DNA of 64,000 nucleotides from Vibrio rumoiensis 1S-45 (GCF_000286955.2 NZ_AJYK02000082.1:140178-204177); one strand, 5' to 3'. Positions 37,580-48,163 are shown, counted from the stretch's first letter. The notes: generated by a model not told the origin, from the letters alone. Made by a program: numbers and translations.

Positions 37580-38011
37580 TCACTTTGTGGTAAAAATTGA
37601 GCTTTTTTCGGTTAATGCTTGGCGTAATTGAGCTAACACTACATTGGTTTCTTGTTGATTTCTGGCTTTACCTTGGGTATTTCCCCAAACTGGATTTGGC
37701 CAAGCGACATCGGTTTCAAAACGAGGAATATGGTGAATATGCAATTGCGGCACCATATTGCCAAGTGCACCTAGATTGAGTTTTTTTGGTTGATACAGCA
37801 GCTCTAAGCTTTCAAATACCGCTTGTGACTCGAATAAGAATTGTTGTTGTTCGGCCATTGGCAAGTGGTGAAGTTCTTGGAGATCGGCAATCTTTGGCAC
37901 TAAAATCACCCAAGGGCCAATGTCTTCTTTATGCAATAGTGCTAAGCAAAGCGGAAATTCGCCAATGACATCGGTATCAGCTTCAAGTTGAGGGTGTAGA
38001 GTAAAGCTCAT
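37580..38011 (-). CDS. HIT family nucleotide-binding protein
   Basis: A 143-residue histidine-triad protein. The triad motif is QLHIHHIPR near 91-99, a variant of H-x-H-x-H. The N-terminal FTLHPQLEADTDVIGEFPLC is typical of the vibrio/pseudomonad HIT group next to argS. Likely nucleotide hydrolase or transferase; the substrate is unknown. Confidence 0.88.
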   Translation of the reverse strand: MSFTLHPQLEADTDVIGEFPLCLALLHKEDIGPWVILVPKIADLQELHHLPMAEQQQFLFESQAVFESLELLYQPKKLNLGALGNMVPQLHIHHIPRFETDVAWPNPVWGNTQGKARNQQETNVVLAQLRQALTEKSSIFTTK

Positions 38012-38077
38012 AAGGCAACCTTATTGTTTGGTGATTGGGTATCTACTTAAGTTGCTTAGGTAGAGACTTAAGTGGAT

Positions 38078-38111
38078 AAAAAAATCCCTTCGAGTTTTAC
38101 GCCGAAGGGAT
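38078..38111 (-). terminator. Terminator of argS
   Basis: On the minus strand ATCCCTTCG and CGAAGGGAT arms are followed by a run of seven T, 27 bp after the argS stop. Confidence 0.85.
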
Positions 38112-38137
38112 GAGTGTTTATCTCAGTGTCGATAACA

Positions 38138-39871
38138 TTACATGCGTTCTAACGTTTCAATACCTAACAAGTCTAAACCTTGTTTAATGGTTTTTGCCGT
38201 TAGCGCAGCAAGCTTCAAGCGGCTTTGTTTCAGCGCTTCATCTTCCGCGTTTAGAATTGGGCATGCTTCATAGAAGCTAGAAAACTGACCCGCCAATTCA
38301 AATAAGTAGCTACACATTAGGTGTGGCTGACCTTCACGAGCAACTGAGCTTACCGCTTCATCAAATTGTAGTAGCTTAGAAATCAGCGCTTGTTCTTTTT
38401 CATCCCCAACCGTGATCTCACCAGCTAGGCTATTCATGTCAATGCCCGCTTTAGCGAAAATAGACGCGACACGGGTATAAGCATATTGCATGTAAGGCGC
38501 AGTGTTGCCTTCAAATGCTAGCATATTGTCCCAATCAAAAATGTAATCGGTCGTGCGGTGCTTAGATAAATCAGAATATTTCACGGCAGCCATGGCAACA
38601 GTGTTAGCAATATTGGCTTTTTCTTCTTCAGCAAGTTCTGGGTTTTTAGATTCAATTAACTTTTGAGCACGCTCTGTTGCTTCATCTAATAAGTCCGCTA
38701 AACGAACCGTCCCGCCAGCACGAGTCTTAAATGGACGACCATCTTTACCTAGCATCATACCAAACGCGTGGTGTTCAAGTGATACTGACTCTGGAACATA
38801 ACCGGCTTTACGAACAATGGTCCAAGCTTGCATTAAGTGCTGGTGTTGACGTGAATCGATGAAATACAACACGCGATCTGCACCAAGCGTTTCGTAGCGG
38901 TATTTCGCACAGGCAATGTCGGTTGTGGTGTATAGGTAGCCACCATCGCGTTTTTGTACGATAACCCCCATAGGGTCGCCATCTTTGTTTTTGTATTCAT
39001 CAAGGAAAACAACTTGTGCGCCTTCACTTTCAACGGCTAAGCCTTTTTCTTTTAAGTCAGCAACGATAACAGACAGCATATCGTTATACATGCTTTCACC
39101 CATCACATCGTCACGAGTTAATGAGACGTTTAGACGGTCGTAGTTGCGTTGGTTTTGGATCATGGTGACATCCACCAATTTCTTCCACATTTTCGCGCAA
39201 TGTTCATCGCCGCCTTGCAGTTTTACTACGTAGCCACGAGCACGTTCAGCGAAGGCTTCATCTTCATCGTACAGCTTTTTCGATTCACGGTAGAAGCCTT
39301 CAAGATCGGCGAGTTCCATTGATACTTCGCCTTGCTCTTTTTCAACACGCTCAAGGTTAGCAATCAACATACCAAACTGCGTACCCCAATCACCAATATG
39401 GTTGGCACGGATCACTTTATGGCCTAAAAATTCTAAAGTACGAACAACGGCATCACCAATGATGGTTGAACGTAAGTGGCCGACGTGCATTTCTTTAGCC
39501 ACATTTGGCGCAGAGTAATCGGCAACGATAGTTTGTTGTTCTTGGGTCGCAATACCTAAACGTTCGTCAGCAAGAGCGGCAGATGCTTGCTTGGCAAGGA
39601 AGATAGGATCTAGGAAGATATTGATAAAGCCTGGGCCAGCAATTTCAGTTTTCAGTGCAATGCCATCAAGATCTAATACATCAATCACTTTTTGGGCAAA
39701 TTCACGCGGATTCATACCCAGTTTTTTCGCAACACCCATAACACCGTTTGCTTGGTAATCACCAAATTGAGCTTTTGCTGATGGTCGTACCGCAGCAGGG
39801 CTTCCAGCTGGTGCGCCAGCGGCTTCTAGAGCTTTCGATACTTTGTCGTTAATAAGTGCTGCAATATTCAC
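38138..39871 (-). CDS. argS: Arginyl-tRNA synthetase
   Basis: Class I enzyme charging tRNA-Arg, 577 residues as in E. coli. The N-terminal additional domain (1-110), the HIGH-type motif HVGHLRST near 122-129, and the C-terminal DALR anticodon-binding domain ([23 protein letters not shown]) are seen. A canonical KMSKS is replaced by the [10 protein letters not shown] region, as in other ArgRS. A tRNA-Arg(UCU) lies in the same window. Confidence 0.97.
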   Translation of the reverse strand: MNIAALINDKVSKALEAAGAPAGSPAAVRPSAKAQFGDYQANGVMGVAKKLGMNPREFAQKVIDVLDLDGIALKTEIAGPGFINIFLDPIFLAKQASAALADERLGIATQEQQTIVADYSAPNVAKEMHVGHLRSTIIGDAVVRTLEFLGHKVIRANHIGDWGTQFGMLIANLERVEKEQGEVSMELADLEGFYRESKKLYDEDEAFAERARGYVVKLQGGDEHCAKMWKKLVDVTMIQNQRNYDRLNVSLTRDDVMGESMYNDMLSVIVADLKEKGLAVESEGAQVVFLDEYKNKDGDPMGVIVQKRDGGYLYTTTDIACAKYRYETLGADRVLYFIDSRQHQHLMQAWTIVRKAGYVPESVSLEHHAFGMMLGKDGRPFKTRAGGTVRLADLLDEATERAQKLIESKNPELAEEEKANIANTVAMAAVKYSDLSKHRTTDYIFDWDNMLAFEGNTAPYMQYAYTRVASIFAKAGIDMNSLAGEITVGDEKEQALISKLLQFDEAVSSVAREGQPHLMCSYLFELAGQFSSFYEACPILNAEDEALKQSRLKLAALTAKTIKQGLDLLGIETLERM

Positions 39872-40068
39872 ACGCGCTTCCTATAAGTTAGGTATGATCT
39901 GGTGGCTAATAAGCCATTGCTCATCAACCCGTCATAAATTTTTGATTAGAAAATGTGATCCATGATACCAATATTTATCTAGGGTTGAAAAACCTAATCT
40001 TCAATTTCCTAATATTTTCTTATATATGTTGGCTTCACTGCCGGTTTAATTCTTTTTGTTATACACTT

Positions 40069-40105
40069 AGCCCCTATTTTTGCGGTTTTAATAGGGGCTT
40101 TATTT
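40069..40105 (+). promoter_or_regulatory. Hairpin overlapping the yecM ribosome binding site
   Basis: AGCCCCTATT (40069-40078) and AATAGGGGCT (40090-40099) form a perfect 10-bp stem with an 11-nt loop, followed by TTATTT and then ATG 40106. The right arm contains the only Shine-Dalgarno-like AGGGG. It could be a terminator, but its position makes translational control of yecM possible. Confidence 0.5.
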
Positions 40106-40699
40106 ATGCATTCATCATCATTAGGATCTTTATCACCACAGGCTTTACGTTCGCAGTTTGTGGATTTTTGGCATCAAATTGAACAGTTTGCTCAAATCTT
40201 AGGGATAGAGACGAAAACGTTGATCGCCGATCATATTGCAATGCGAATTAATGATTGGGCATTAACCGAACAAGTGCATCAAGCATGGTTGGATGAAGGC
40301 AAGCAATTATCCAATGCCATGATCAATGGTCGCCCGATCATTGTGATTGAGTTAACTAAGCCACTGATTATTAAAAATCAAAAGATCGATTGCTTAGAAT
40401 TACCCTACCCAAGTGATAAAACGTACCCGCAACAAGGCTGGGAGCATGTTGAATTTGTGGTAGAAAGTGCGGCTAACAGTGTTGATGAATTTGTTGAAGA
40501 CGTAAAACGTGTTTTTCCAAAACTGGCGCAATGCTGGGATCAATTAGGAAAGCAAGGAATTAAAGTAAAGCTTTCAAGCCCAAAAGGGGAAGGGGAGAGA
40601 TTGGCAAATCCAACCGTCGCTTTTAAGAAAGATGGGCGGTGTATTAAATTACACCCACATACACTGAAAACCGTTATTGCGAGCGAGCAATCTAATTAA
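40106..40699 (+). CDS. yecM: YecM family VOC-fold protein
   Basis: 197 residues, homologous along its length to E. coli YecM (ADHIAMR; NAMINGRPIIVIEL; ELPYPSDKTYPQQGWEHVE; KLSSPKGEGERLANPT). It has a vicinal-oxygen-chelate fold and probable metal site (His in ADHI, GWEHVE) but no proven function. yecM sits beside argS in E. coli too. The start ATG 40106 is unusual in being preceded by a hairpin that would hide its SD. Confidence 0.9.
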   Translation: MHSSSLGSLSPQALRSQFVDFWHQIEQFAQILGIETKTLIADHIAMRINDWALTEQVHQAWLDEGKQLSNAMINGRPIIVIELTKPLIIKNQKIDCLELPYPSDKTYPQQGWEHVEFVVESAANSVDEFVEDVKRVFPKLAQCWDQLGKQGIKVKLSSPKGEGERLANPTVAFKKDGRCIKLHPHTLKTVIASEQSN

Positions 40700-40781
40700 C
40701 CTCAGGTTTAGACAACGAGGCACCCCACTTTCACATTCCGTAAATGATCAGAGATAAAAGTGAAGTGCCCAACCTGTGGTG

Positions 40782-41624
40782 TTACAAAATTACCGTTTTA
40801 TTACCGTAAACAAATACGTGATCATTGACCACTTTGCTTAAAGCTTTACTCAATACGTTCTTTTCAACATCACGGCCAGCTTGCGCCATATCTGCTGCAC
40901 TGAAGTTATGATCAACAGGGATAACATCTTGCTTAATGATTGGCCCTTCATCGAGATCGTTGGTCACGAAGTGCGCGGTCGCGCCAATAATTTTCACACC
41001 ACGATCAAACGCTTGCTGATAAGGTTTTGCACCAATAAAAGCAGGTAAGAAGCTGTGATGAATATTGATGATCTTATGTGGGAACTGAGCCACAAAATTA
41101 GGCGTTAATACGCGCATGTATTTGGCTAAAACCACATAACGAGGATCGTAAGAATGAATCACGTCTAGCATTTTTTCTTCATGCTCTTCGCGGCTTAAAC
41201 CTTCATGTGAAATGTAGTGATAAGGAATATCAAAACGTTCGGTTAAGGTTTGCAGTTTATCGTAATTACCCACAACGGCGGCGATCTCAACATCTAAGCT
41301 GCCATCATAAGCTTTCATTAAAATGTCGCCTAAGCAATGTGCTTCTTTGGTGACCATGATGACGATTTTTTTACGTGAGGAACTGATCAAAGAACGCTTA
41401 CTGCTTGCTGGTAGCGCTAAATCCAAATCGGCTAATAAAGCTTGGTCATTGAATGTGCCTTCAAGCTCGGTTCTCATAAAGAAATGGCCACTGGCATTAT
41501 CAACAAATTCGTTGTTGTGAATAATATTTAGCTGATGTTTAAAACAGATATTGGTAATTTTAGCGATTAAACCATGTTCATCACTGCAATGCGTCAGCAG
41601 CGTTTTTCTTTCTACGTTTTCCAT
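40782..41624 (-). CDS. purU: Formyltetrahydrofolate deformylase
   Basis: Hydrolyses 10-formyl-THF to THF and formate, feeding PurT and balancing one-carbon pools. The N-terminal ACT regulatory domain (LLTHCSDEHGLIAKITNICF) precedes the formyltransferase-like domain with the catalytic His/Asp regions INIHHSFLPAF and GATAHFVTNDLDEGPII. ATG 41624 gives 280 residues, equal to E. coli; an upstream in-frame start at 41645 would add 7 residues without a better SD. Confidence 0.96.
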   Translation of the reverse strand: MENVERKTLLTHCSDEHGLIAKITNICFKHQLNIIHNNEFVDNASGHFFMRTELEGTFNDQALLADLDLALPASSKRSLISSSRKKIVIMVTKEAHCLGDILMKAYDGSLDVEIAAVVGNYDKLQTLTERFDIPYHYISHEGLSREEHEEKMLDVIHSYDPRYVVLAKYMRVLTPNFVAQFPHKIINIHHSFLPAFIGAKPYQQAFDRGVKIIGATAHFVTNDLDEGPIIKQDVIPVDHNFSAADMAQAGRDVEKNVLSKALSKVVNDHVFVYGNKTVIL

Positions 41625-41943
41625 ACTCAATCCAAAAAGTGGCAATACCTAATAACGACAATACCAAATAGTAACAATTTCGAACGGCAGATGGGTTTGA
41701 TATAAGACCATCCATCACCATTCGAATAAAAATTTCACCTAGCTATCAAACGAGAAGTGGCATGAATAGCCTGTCAGGGTTTGATAAACAAAAGTAGCCG
41801 AACAATTTAACGGTCAGTTAACCAATTGGCAAGTGGATAAAAGCTTTTAATGATACATCGGAAAAGATAAGGCAATTCCACTGATTGAATAAAACTGACA
41901 TAATCGACGATTCTCTATAACGATATTGGGTAATTGCCACGCC
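41625..41943. other. purU-yoaA divergent intergenic region
   Basis: A 319-bp gap between divergent genes that must hold both promoters. TTGAAT and TAATCG near 41886-41905 could be a weak yoaA promoter. No hairpin, riboswitch or LexA box was recognised. Confidence 0.4.
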
Positions 41944-43884
41944 ATGATCAGCAAAACTTTCTCTTCATCGGGTGCGCTTGGTAAAGCCATTCCTGGTTTT
42001 CAAGCTAGGCAACCTCAAATCGATATGGCTGAAGCGGTACAAAAAGCCATTACAAATCAAGAACAATTAGTGGTGGAAGCAGGGACTGGAACAGGGAAAA
42101 CCTTTGCTTATCTCGTGCCTGCGTTATTGAGTGGTAAAAAAGTCATTATCAGTACTGGCTCTAAGAACTTGCAAGAGCAACTTTTTCATCGTGATTTGCC
42201 ATTAATGGTCAACGCACTTGGCTTTATGGGGAACGTGGCTCTACTAAAAGGGCGCTCCAACTATTTGTGTTTAGACCGTTTAAGTCGCCAGTTAGTAGAA
42301 AGTCACACTATCGAAGCGGATCCAGAACTATTAAGTCAATTGGTTAAAGTCCGTTCTTGGTCTTCTGAAAATAAAACAGGAGATCTTGGTGAGTGCGACG
42401 CGATTGCCGAAGACTCACCGGTTATCAGCAACATCACTTCAACGAATGATAATTGCTTAGGGAAAGAATGCCCCAGTTATCAAGATTGTTTTGTATTGAA
42501 AGCGCGTCGTAAAGCTATGGATGCCGATGTGGTGGTGGTTAACCATCATTTATTTCTTGCCGATTTAGCCATTAAAGAAACGGGGTTTGGTGAATTGATC
42601 CCAGAGGCCGATGTCTTTATTTTTGATGAGGCTCATCAGTTGCCTGATATTGCCAGTCAGTATTTTGGACAATCGATTTCAAGTCGGCAAATCCAAGAAC
42701 TCGCCAAAGACATCGAAATTGGTTATCGCACTGAAGCCAAAGACATGCGTCAGTTGCAAAAAATAGCAGTAAAATTAAGCCAAACCTTTATGGATTTGCG
42801 CATTACCTTGGGGGACATCAGTTCACAAGGTTCCCGCTATTCAGATAAAGGCATGCGTGGTAACTGGCGTGAGGTTGTGAAATCTCCGCAAGTGATGAAA
42901 GACATTGAGCGTTTACATGAAGCCTTAGATTTAGCTTTAGAAGTATTGAAATTAGCGTTAGGTCGAAGTGAATTACTTGATGCCGCTTACGAGCGTACCC
43001 ACATGATAAAAAGCCGCTTAACGCGGGTGTGTGACGTGACGATCACTGGTTATTCTTATTGGTTTGAATGTTCTCCGCGTCATTTTAGTTTGCATATTAC
43101 GCCATTGTCAGTGTCCGATAAATTTAAAGAGCAAATTGAATTAAAGCAGGGCAGTTGGATTTTTACTTCCGCTACGTTAGCGGTAAAAGATAACTTCAAA
43201 CATTTTACTGATCGCTTAGGAATTAATCCCACACAGCAATTTACCTTACCAAGCCCATTTGATTACCAAGCTCAAGCACTACTTTGTGTACCTCGATATT
43301 TGCCCGAGCCAAATAGCATAGGAATGGCTGAAAAATTAGCCGAAATGTTATCGCCGGTGATCATTGCTAACCAAGGCCGATGTTTTTTCTTATGCACCTC
43401 ACACCAAATGATGAGAAAGCTCGCCGATTTATTTCGAGAACAATTAGACTTACCGATTTTAGTGCAAGGTGAAACCAGCAAACAAAAACTGTTGAATGAA
43501 TTTATCGAATTAGGTAATGCGGTGCTGGTGGCGACAGGTGCTTTTTGGGAAGGGATAGATGTTAGAGGCGACACATTAAGCTGTGTTATCATCGACAAAT
43601 TACCGTTTACTGCACCGGATGATCCGCTTTTAAAAGCTCGAATTGAAGATTGCCGACTAAAGCAAGGTGATGCATTTTCCGAAGTGCAATTACCGGAAGC
43701 TGTCATTACCTTAAAGCAAGGGGTGGGGCGATTAATTCGAGATCAAAAAGATAAAGGAGCGTTGATCATTTGCGATAACCGTTTAGTAACACGAGACTAC
43801 GGAGGCACTTTTTTACAAAGTTTGCCACCAATACCAAGAACGCGCGACCTAAGCAAAGTGTCAGCGTTTTTACTGAACCAATAA
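41944..43884 (+). CDS. yoaA: XPD/DinG-family helicase YoaA
   Basis: Superfamily 2 iron-sulfur helicase of 646 residues. Walker A is EAGTGTGKTFAYL (near 45), the DEAH box is FDEAHQLPD (near 228). Four cysteines in NYLCLDRL and NCLGKECPSYQDC fit the 4Fe-4S domain. The C-terminal helicase motifs include FWEGIDVRGD and QGVGRLIRDQKDKG. In E. coli YoaA works with the HolC (chi) subunit in replication repair. ATG 41944 aligns with the E. coli start region; an upstream TTG at 41926 is possible. Confidence 0.93.
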   Translation: MISKTFSSSGALGKAIPGFQARQPQIDMAEAVQKAITNQEQLVVEAGTGTGKTFAYLVPALLSGKKVIISTGSKNLQEQLFHRDLPLMVNALGFMGNVALLKGRSNYLCLDRLSRQLVESHTIEADPELLSQLVKVRSWSSENKTGDLGECDAIAEDSPVISNITSTNDNCLGKECPSYQDCFVLKARRKAMDADVVVVNHHLFLADLAIKETGFGELIPEADVFIFDEAHQLPDIASQYFGQSISSRQIQELAKDIEIGYRTEAKDMRQLQKIAVKLSQTFMDLRITLGDISSQGSRYSDKGMRGNWREVVKSPQVMKDIERLHEALDLALEVLKLALGRSELLDAAYERTHMIKSRLTRVCDVTITGYSYWFECSPRHFSLHITPLSVSDKFKEQIELKQGSWIFTSATLAVKDNFKHFTDRLGINPTQQFTLPSPFDYQAQALLCVPRYLPEPNSIGMAEKLAEMLSPVIIANQGRCFFLCTSHQMMRKLADLFREQLDLPILVQGETSKQKLLNEFIELGNAVLVATGAFWEGIDVRGDTLSCVIIDKLPFTAPDDPLLKARIEDCRLKQGDAFSEVQLPEAVITLKQGVGRLIRDQKDKGALIICDNRLVTRDYGGTFLQSLPPIPRTRDLSKVSAFLLNQ

Positions 43885-43910
43885 TTGAATAAACCTAGCT
43901 TGAGGCTGTA

Positions 43911-44642
43911 ATGAGCGCAAAAATTCTTGCCTTAGATACATCAACAGAAAATTGCTCTGTTGCATTGATGATCAATGATCAAATTTTCACGCGTAGCGAA
44001 GTGGCACCACGAGATCACACCAAAAAGATTCTGCCAATGGTCGATGAAGTTCTCAAAGAAGCCGGTATTACCTTGCATGATCTGGATGCATTAGCGTTTG
44101 GGCGTGGACCGGGTAGCTTTACTGGTGTACGTATTGGTATTGGCATTGCTCAGGGGTTATCGTTTGGTGCAGAGCTGCCGATGATTGGCATTTCAACTTT
44201 AGCTGCGATGGCGCAAGGTTGCTATCGAGCCAATCAAAGCGAGCATGTTGTGGCGGCGATTGATGCCCGAATGAGCGAGATTTACTGGGCGCAATATACC
44301 CGCCAAGAAAACGGTGAATGGACAACGGTAATGATTAGCAATGCGGAAGATTCAACGAGCCAAGGTGAATGTGTGATCCCACCACAAGAACTCGCGGCTA
44401 ATTTATCAGCATCAGAAGGTCTTTGGACACAAGCAGGAACGGGATGGGCCGCTTATCAAGAAGCGCTGTCTCAATTGCCATTAACGATGCAGCCAAGCGA
44501 AGTGTTATACCCAGAAGCACAAGACATTGCGGTGTTAGCCCAAATTGAGTGGCGCAAAGGCAATACCGTTGATGCTGAGCAAGCTAGCCCAACCTATTTA
44601 CGCGATAAAGTGACTTGGAAGAAATTACCCGGTCGAGAGTAA
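43911..44642 (+). CDS. tsaB: tRNA t6A biosynthesis protein TsaB
   Basis: Scaffold partner of TsaD in making threonylcarbamoyl-adenosine at position 37 of tRNAs. ASKHA-fold signatures are [15 protein letters not shown] at the start and [16 protein letters not shown] near 63-78. 243 residues. It follows yoaA after 26 bp, the usual yoaA-tsaB-slp order in gammaproteobacteria. Confidence 0.96.
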   Translation: MSAKILALDTSTENCSVALMINDQIFTRSEVAPRDHTKKILPMVDEVLKEAGITLHDLDALAFGRGPGSFTGVRIGIGIAQGLSFGAELPMIGISTLAAMAQGCYRANQSEHVVAAIDARMSEIYWAQYTRQENGEWTTVMISNAEDSTSQGECVIPPQELAANLSASEGLWTQAGTGWAAYQEALSQLPLTMQPSEVLYPEAQDIAVLAQIEWRKGNTVDAEQASPTYLRDKVTWKKLPGRE

Positions 44643-44676
44643 GCGGAACTGATAAAAAACCAGAGTGTCTGACTTT

Positions 44677-44718
44677 TATACCCAAGTGAATTCTGCATTT
44701 TGAAGCCGCTTGGGTGTA
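44677..44718. repeat. Imperfect palindrome of Vibrio intergenic-repeat type
   Basis: TATACCCAAG (44677-44686) and CTTGGGTGTA (44709-44718) bracket 22 bp that contain TGAATTCTGCATTTTGAAG. CACTTCGGGTGTAG (44728-44741) is a second related arm, and TTATACCCGAAG near 34312 another. Such ATACCCAAG-ended units recur between genes in vibrio genomes as I remember them; copy number must be counted genome-wide. Confidence 0.5.
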
Positions 44719-44773
44719 TCGCCTAATCACTTCGGGTGTAGACGATCTGTTTAACCTCATAAAAGGATAAACC

Positions 44774-45367
44774 ATGAAACGTTTATTGTTGATAGCCTTA
44801 ACCTTCCTTGGCTTAACAGCTTGTTCTACTTTGCCCGAGGAATTGAACGCCCACACCACAGATGCACCGATCACCAATTACCAACAATGGGAAAGTGTTT
44901 CCTCTGATCCAACAAAAGCTGCTCCAGAAAAAGATGTGCGTTTAGGCGGCATCATCACTCAAATTACCAATCAAAAAGAGAAAACTCGGATTGAAATTGC
45001 CAATTTACCGATTTCAAGTACCGGTAAGCCCGATATTAATCAAAAACCGGAAGGTCGATTTGTCGCTTATGTTGATGGATTTTTAGATCCAGTGAACTAC
45101 GCCAAAGGCCGTTTGATTACCGTGGTTGGTAAAACATTACCACCAGAAAAAGGTAAAGTGGGTGACTATGAGTATACTTTCCCTGTGATGAATTCGTATG
45201 GCCAACGTTTATGGGTGATCCAAGAAAATACCTATATTTCTCGTGATTATTACTGGCGAGGTGGTTGTGGGCGAGGCGCTTACCGTTGTCGTGGATATGG
45301 ATATGGATATGGAGCTTACCCTGTTTATGCCCCTGTTCGAGTCGATACCGTTAAAGAAGTGAAATAA
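44774..45367 (+). CDS. slp: Slp family outer-membrane lipoprotein
   Basis: 197 residues with a lipoprotein signal (lipobox LTAC, Cys17). Slp-family core includes VRLGGIITQI, RFVAYVDGFLDP, YAKGRLITVVGK and VMNSYGQRLWV. In E. coli Slp is induced in stationary phase or starvation. The C-terminal tail is rich in Gly, Tyr and Arg and includes YGYGYG, encoded by three tandem GGATAT units at 45293-45310. The downstream hydrolase start overlaps its stop by one base. Confidence 0.9.
   Translation: MKRLLLIALTFLGLTACSTLPEELNAHTTDAPITNYQQWESVSSDPTKAAPEKDVRLGGIITQITNQKEKTRIEIANLPISSTGKPDINQKPEGRFVAYVDGFLDPVNYAKGRLITVVGKTLPPEKGKVGDYEYTFPVMNSYGQRLWVIQENTYISRDYYWRGGCGRGAYRCRGYGYGYGAYPVYAPVRVDTVKEVK
45293..45310 (+). 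repeat. Three tandem GGATAT hexamers in slp
   Basis: Exact hexanucleotide repeats encoding alternating Gly-Tyr residues in the lipoprotein tail. The unit is a multiple of three, so copy change alters tail length without a frameshift. Confidence 0.8.
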
Positions 45368-46245
45368 TGTTAAAAGAACGAGACTTTCAGTTGTCGAATA
45401 TTCGTTTATCGGCACTCGAAAATGGACATGAGAGTGGGGCAGAAGCGACTCTGATTTTTGTTCATGGTTGGCTTGATAATGCGGGTAGTTTTCAAACCAT
45501 TATGGATTCTATTGTCAACCAGGCAGAACGATTGAATTGGTATTGTCTCGCGATTGATCTTCCCGGTCACGGTTTGTCTGAACATCGAAGTCGGGACAAT
45601 TATTACCCATTTCACGACTATATCTCCGATCTTCATGAATTATTAACTAAAATTGACATAAAAAACCTGATTTTAGTAGGGCATTCTCTTGGTGCTTTAA
45701 TCGCAAGTTGTTATAGTGCCGCCTTTCCTGAAAAGGTTCAGGGATTAATTCAAATTGAAGGGCTTGGGCCGTTAACCGAAAATGCAGATGAAACGGTCGC
45801 GCGTTTACGCAAAGGCATATTAAGTCGTCAGCGGATGGCAGCAAAGCCAATTCGCCGTTACGCAACTCGCCATGATGCTTGCTTGCATCGAATGCACGGC
45901 AACCAACTCACTGCCACTCAGCTCAAGCCGATTATTGAGCGAGGCACGTATCAGGATGATGAGTATTGGTATTGGCGCTATGATCCTAAGCTCACTTGTG
46001 GCTCACTATATCGAATGACAGAAGCGCAAGGATTAGCTTATTTATCGGCCATTGAATGTTCAAGCTTATTAATTCTTGGTGATAGAGGTTTTCCTCAATT
46101 AGCCAAGGCAAATGAAAGAAAAGAAATGCTAATGCAATGTGAAGAGGTTACCGTCAATGGAGGTCATCATTGTCATATTGAATCGGTACAGCAAGTGAGT
46201 GAATTAATCGTGACCTTTGTCCGAAAGCAACTCACAAAAATGTGA
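45367..46245 (+). CDS. Alpha/beta-fold hydrolase
   Basis: 292 residues. Oxyanion loop IFVHGWLDNAGSF near 31-43, nucleophile elbow GHSLGA near 98-103, and late His in GGHHCHIES. Substrate unknown. It overlaps the slp stop by one base (TAATG) and precedes fadD, which suggests a lipid- or ester-related role but does not prove one. Confidence 0.85.
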   Translation: MLKERDFQLSNIRLSALENGHESGAEATLIFVHGWLDNAGSFQTIMDSIVNQAERLNWYCLAIDLPGHGLSEHRSRDNYYPFHDYISDLHELLTKIDIKNLILVGHSLGALIASCYSAAFPEKVQGLIQIEGLGPLTENADETVARLRKGILSRQRMAAKPIRRYATRHDACLHRMHGNQLTATQLKPIIERGTYQDDEYWYWRYDPKLTCGSLYRMTEAQGLAYLSAIECSSLLILGDRGFPQLAKANERKEMLMQCEEVTVNGGHHCHIESVQQVSELIVTFVRKQLTKM

Positions 46246-46409
46246 TTTGATTACAAATGTTTAGTTGTAATTCTCGGTAACATATTTGTGGTTTAAAAGA
46301 ACAAATAAACATAATGCAAATACATTGGTGAAACTTGTCCAACTCAACGAAAACATATTGAGTAAAAGAAGGGATAAGCATACAGATGTCTTTAATTAAG
46401 GAAATTATA

Positions 46410-48116
46410 GTGGAAAAAGTATGGCTAAAGCGTTACCCAGAAGACGTGCCGGAAACTATCGATCCCGACCAATACTCATCGTTAGTCGAAATGTTTGAAC
46501 AATCGGTACAAAAATTTGCTGATCAGCCTGCTTTTATGAATATGGGCTCGGTAATGACTTACCGCAAGCTAGAAGAACGCAGTCGTGCGTTTGCCGCTTA
46601 CTTACAAAATGACCTGAAGCTGAAAAAAGGTGATCGTGTTGCGTTAATGATGCCTAACGTTTTGCAATACCCAATCGCTTTGTTTGGTATTTTACGCGCC
46701 GGTATGATCGCCGTTAACGTTAACCCACTGTATACGCCACGAGAGCTAGAACATCAGTTAAATGATGCCGATGCAAAAGCAATTGTTATCGTGTCTAATT
46801 TTGCGCATACCCTTGAAAAAGTTGTAAACAACACTTCAATTAAGCACGTTATTCTTACCAGTTTGGGTGAAATGTTACCCAAAGTAAAAGGCACCATTGT
46901 CGATTTTGTGGTGAAGTATGTGAAAGGCATGGTGCCTAAATATGATCTGCCAGGGGCAATTTCTTTTCGTAAATCCCTGCAACGTGGACGACGTTTACAG
47001 TATGTGAAGCCGTTTATCGAAGGTGATGATATTGCCTTCTTACAATATACTGGTGGAACAACGGGCGTAGCTAAAGGCGCTATTTTGTCACACCGCAATA
47101 TGGTTGCGAATGTTCTGCAAGCTAAAGGGGCTTACGGTTCATTTTTGCGTGATGGGCGTGAAGTGATAGTCACCGCCTTGCCTTTGTATCACGTATTTGC
47201 ATTAACCATTAACTGCTTGTTGTTCATCGAAATTGGTGCTCGAAACTTATTGATCACCAACCCAAGAGACATCCCAACTTTTGTAAAAGAACTGCAAAAA
47301 GTGCCTTTTACCGCAATGACGGGTGTAAATACCTTGTTCAATGCGCTAGTCAATAATGAAGACTTTAAAGAACTAGACTTTAGTCACTTACGCTTTTCTG
47401 TCGGTGGCGGTATGGCCGTTCAACGAGCAGTAGCAGACAAGTGGCTGAAAATCACCAAATGTTATTTACTTGAAGGCTACGGTTTAACCGAGTGTTCTCC
47501 ATTGGTTGCTGCTTACCCATACGATCTGAAAGAATACAATGGCTCAATTGGTCTTGCGATGCCTTCGACGGATGTTCGTATTGTCGATGACGAAGGTAAC
47601 GTATTAGATTACGACCAAACGGGTGAGCTACAAGTTCGTGGGCCACAAGTGATGGAAGGTTACTGGAAGCGCGCTGAAGCAACCAAAGAAATTTTAACTC
47701 AAGATGGCTGGTTATCTACAGGGGATATCGTCCGTTTTGATGAAGATGGCTTCATGTTCATTGTCGATCGCAAGAAAGATATGATCTTAGTATCTGGCTT
47801 CAACGTATACCCTAACGAGATTGAAGATGTGGTTGCCCTACATGATAAAGTCTTGGAAGTTGCCGCGATTGGTCAGCCACATGAAACATCTGGTGAAGTG
47901 GTTAAAATCTATGTTGTTAAGAATGACAGCAGCTTAACCAAAGAAGAATTGATTGCTCATTGCCGCCAGCACCTAACTGGGTATAAAATCCCGAAAATTG
48001 TTGAGTTCCGAGAAGAGTTACCGAAAAGTAATGTTGGTAAAATTCTGCGCCGTGAACTCAGAGAAGAGAATATCGCGAATCTTTCAAAGAAATCCGCGGA
48101 TAAGCAAAGTGCTTAA
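46410..48116 (+). CDS. fadD: Long-chain fatty acid-CoA ligase
   Basis: Activates exogenous long-chain fatty acids to acyl-CoA at the inner membrane; ANL superfamily. P-loop [12 protein letters not shown] near 205-216, A5 motif [13 protein letters not shown]8 region [20 protein letters not shown], and late Lys in [13 protein letters not shown] 46410 has AAGGAA 7 nt upstream and gives [10 protein letters not shown], aligning with the E. coli start MKKVWLNRYP (568 residues). ATG 46386 is an alternative (576 residues). FadR control is expected but no site was read. Confidence 0.96.
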   Translation: MEKVWLKRYPEDVPETIDPDQYSSLVEMFEQSVQKFADQPAFMNMGSVMTYRKLEERSRAFAAYLQNDLKLKKGDRVALMMPNVLQYPIALFGILRAGMIAVNVNPLYTPRELEHQLNDADAKAIVIVSNFAHTLEKVVNNTSIKHVILTSLGEMLPKVKGTIVDFVVKYVKGMVPKYDLPGAISFRKSLQRGRRLQYVKPFIEGDDIAFLQYTGGTTGVAKGAILSHRNMVANVLQAKGAYGSFLRDGREVIVTALPLYHVFALTINCLLFIEIGARNLLITNPRDIPTFVKELQKVPFTAMTGVNTLFNALVNNEDFKELDFSHLRFSVGGGMAVQRAVADKWLKITKCYLLEGYGLTECSPLVAAYPYDLKEYNGSIGLAMPSTDVRIVDDEGNVLDYDQTGELQVRGPQVMEGYWKRAEATKEILTQDGWLSTGDIVRFDEDGFMFIVDRKKDMILVSGFNVYPNEIEDVVALHDKVLEVAAIGQPHETSGEVVKIYVVKNDSSLTKEELIAHCRQHLTGYKIPKIVEFREELPKSNVGKILRRELREENIANLSKKSADKQSA

Positions 48117-48163
48117 TTGGAATCGAGCGTCGTGATATAACGACAACAAATGATCAAACATTT

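Noticed and set aside
39955..40182. A 75-codon plus-strand frame before yecM, rich in Phe, Ile and Cys
   Set aside because: It runs out of frame through the hairpin and into yecM, has no SD, and its hydrophobic look comes from A/T-rich intergenic DNA.
41646..41943. Possible riboswitch before yoaA or purU
   Set aside because: No conserved aptamer-like core or terminator/antiterminator pair was recognisable.
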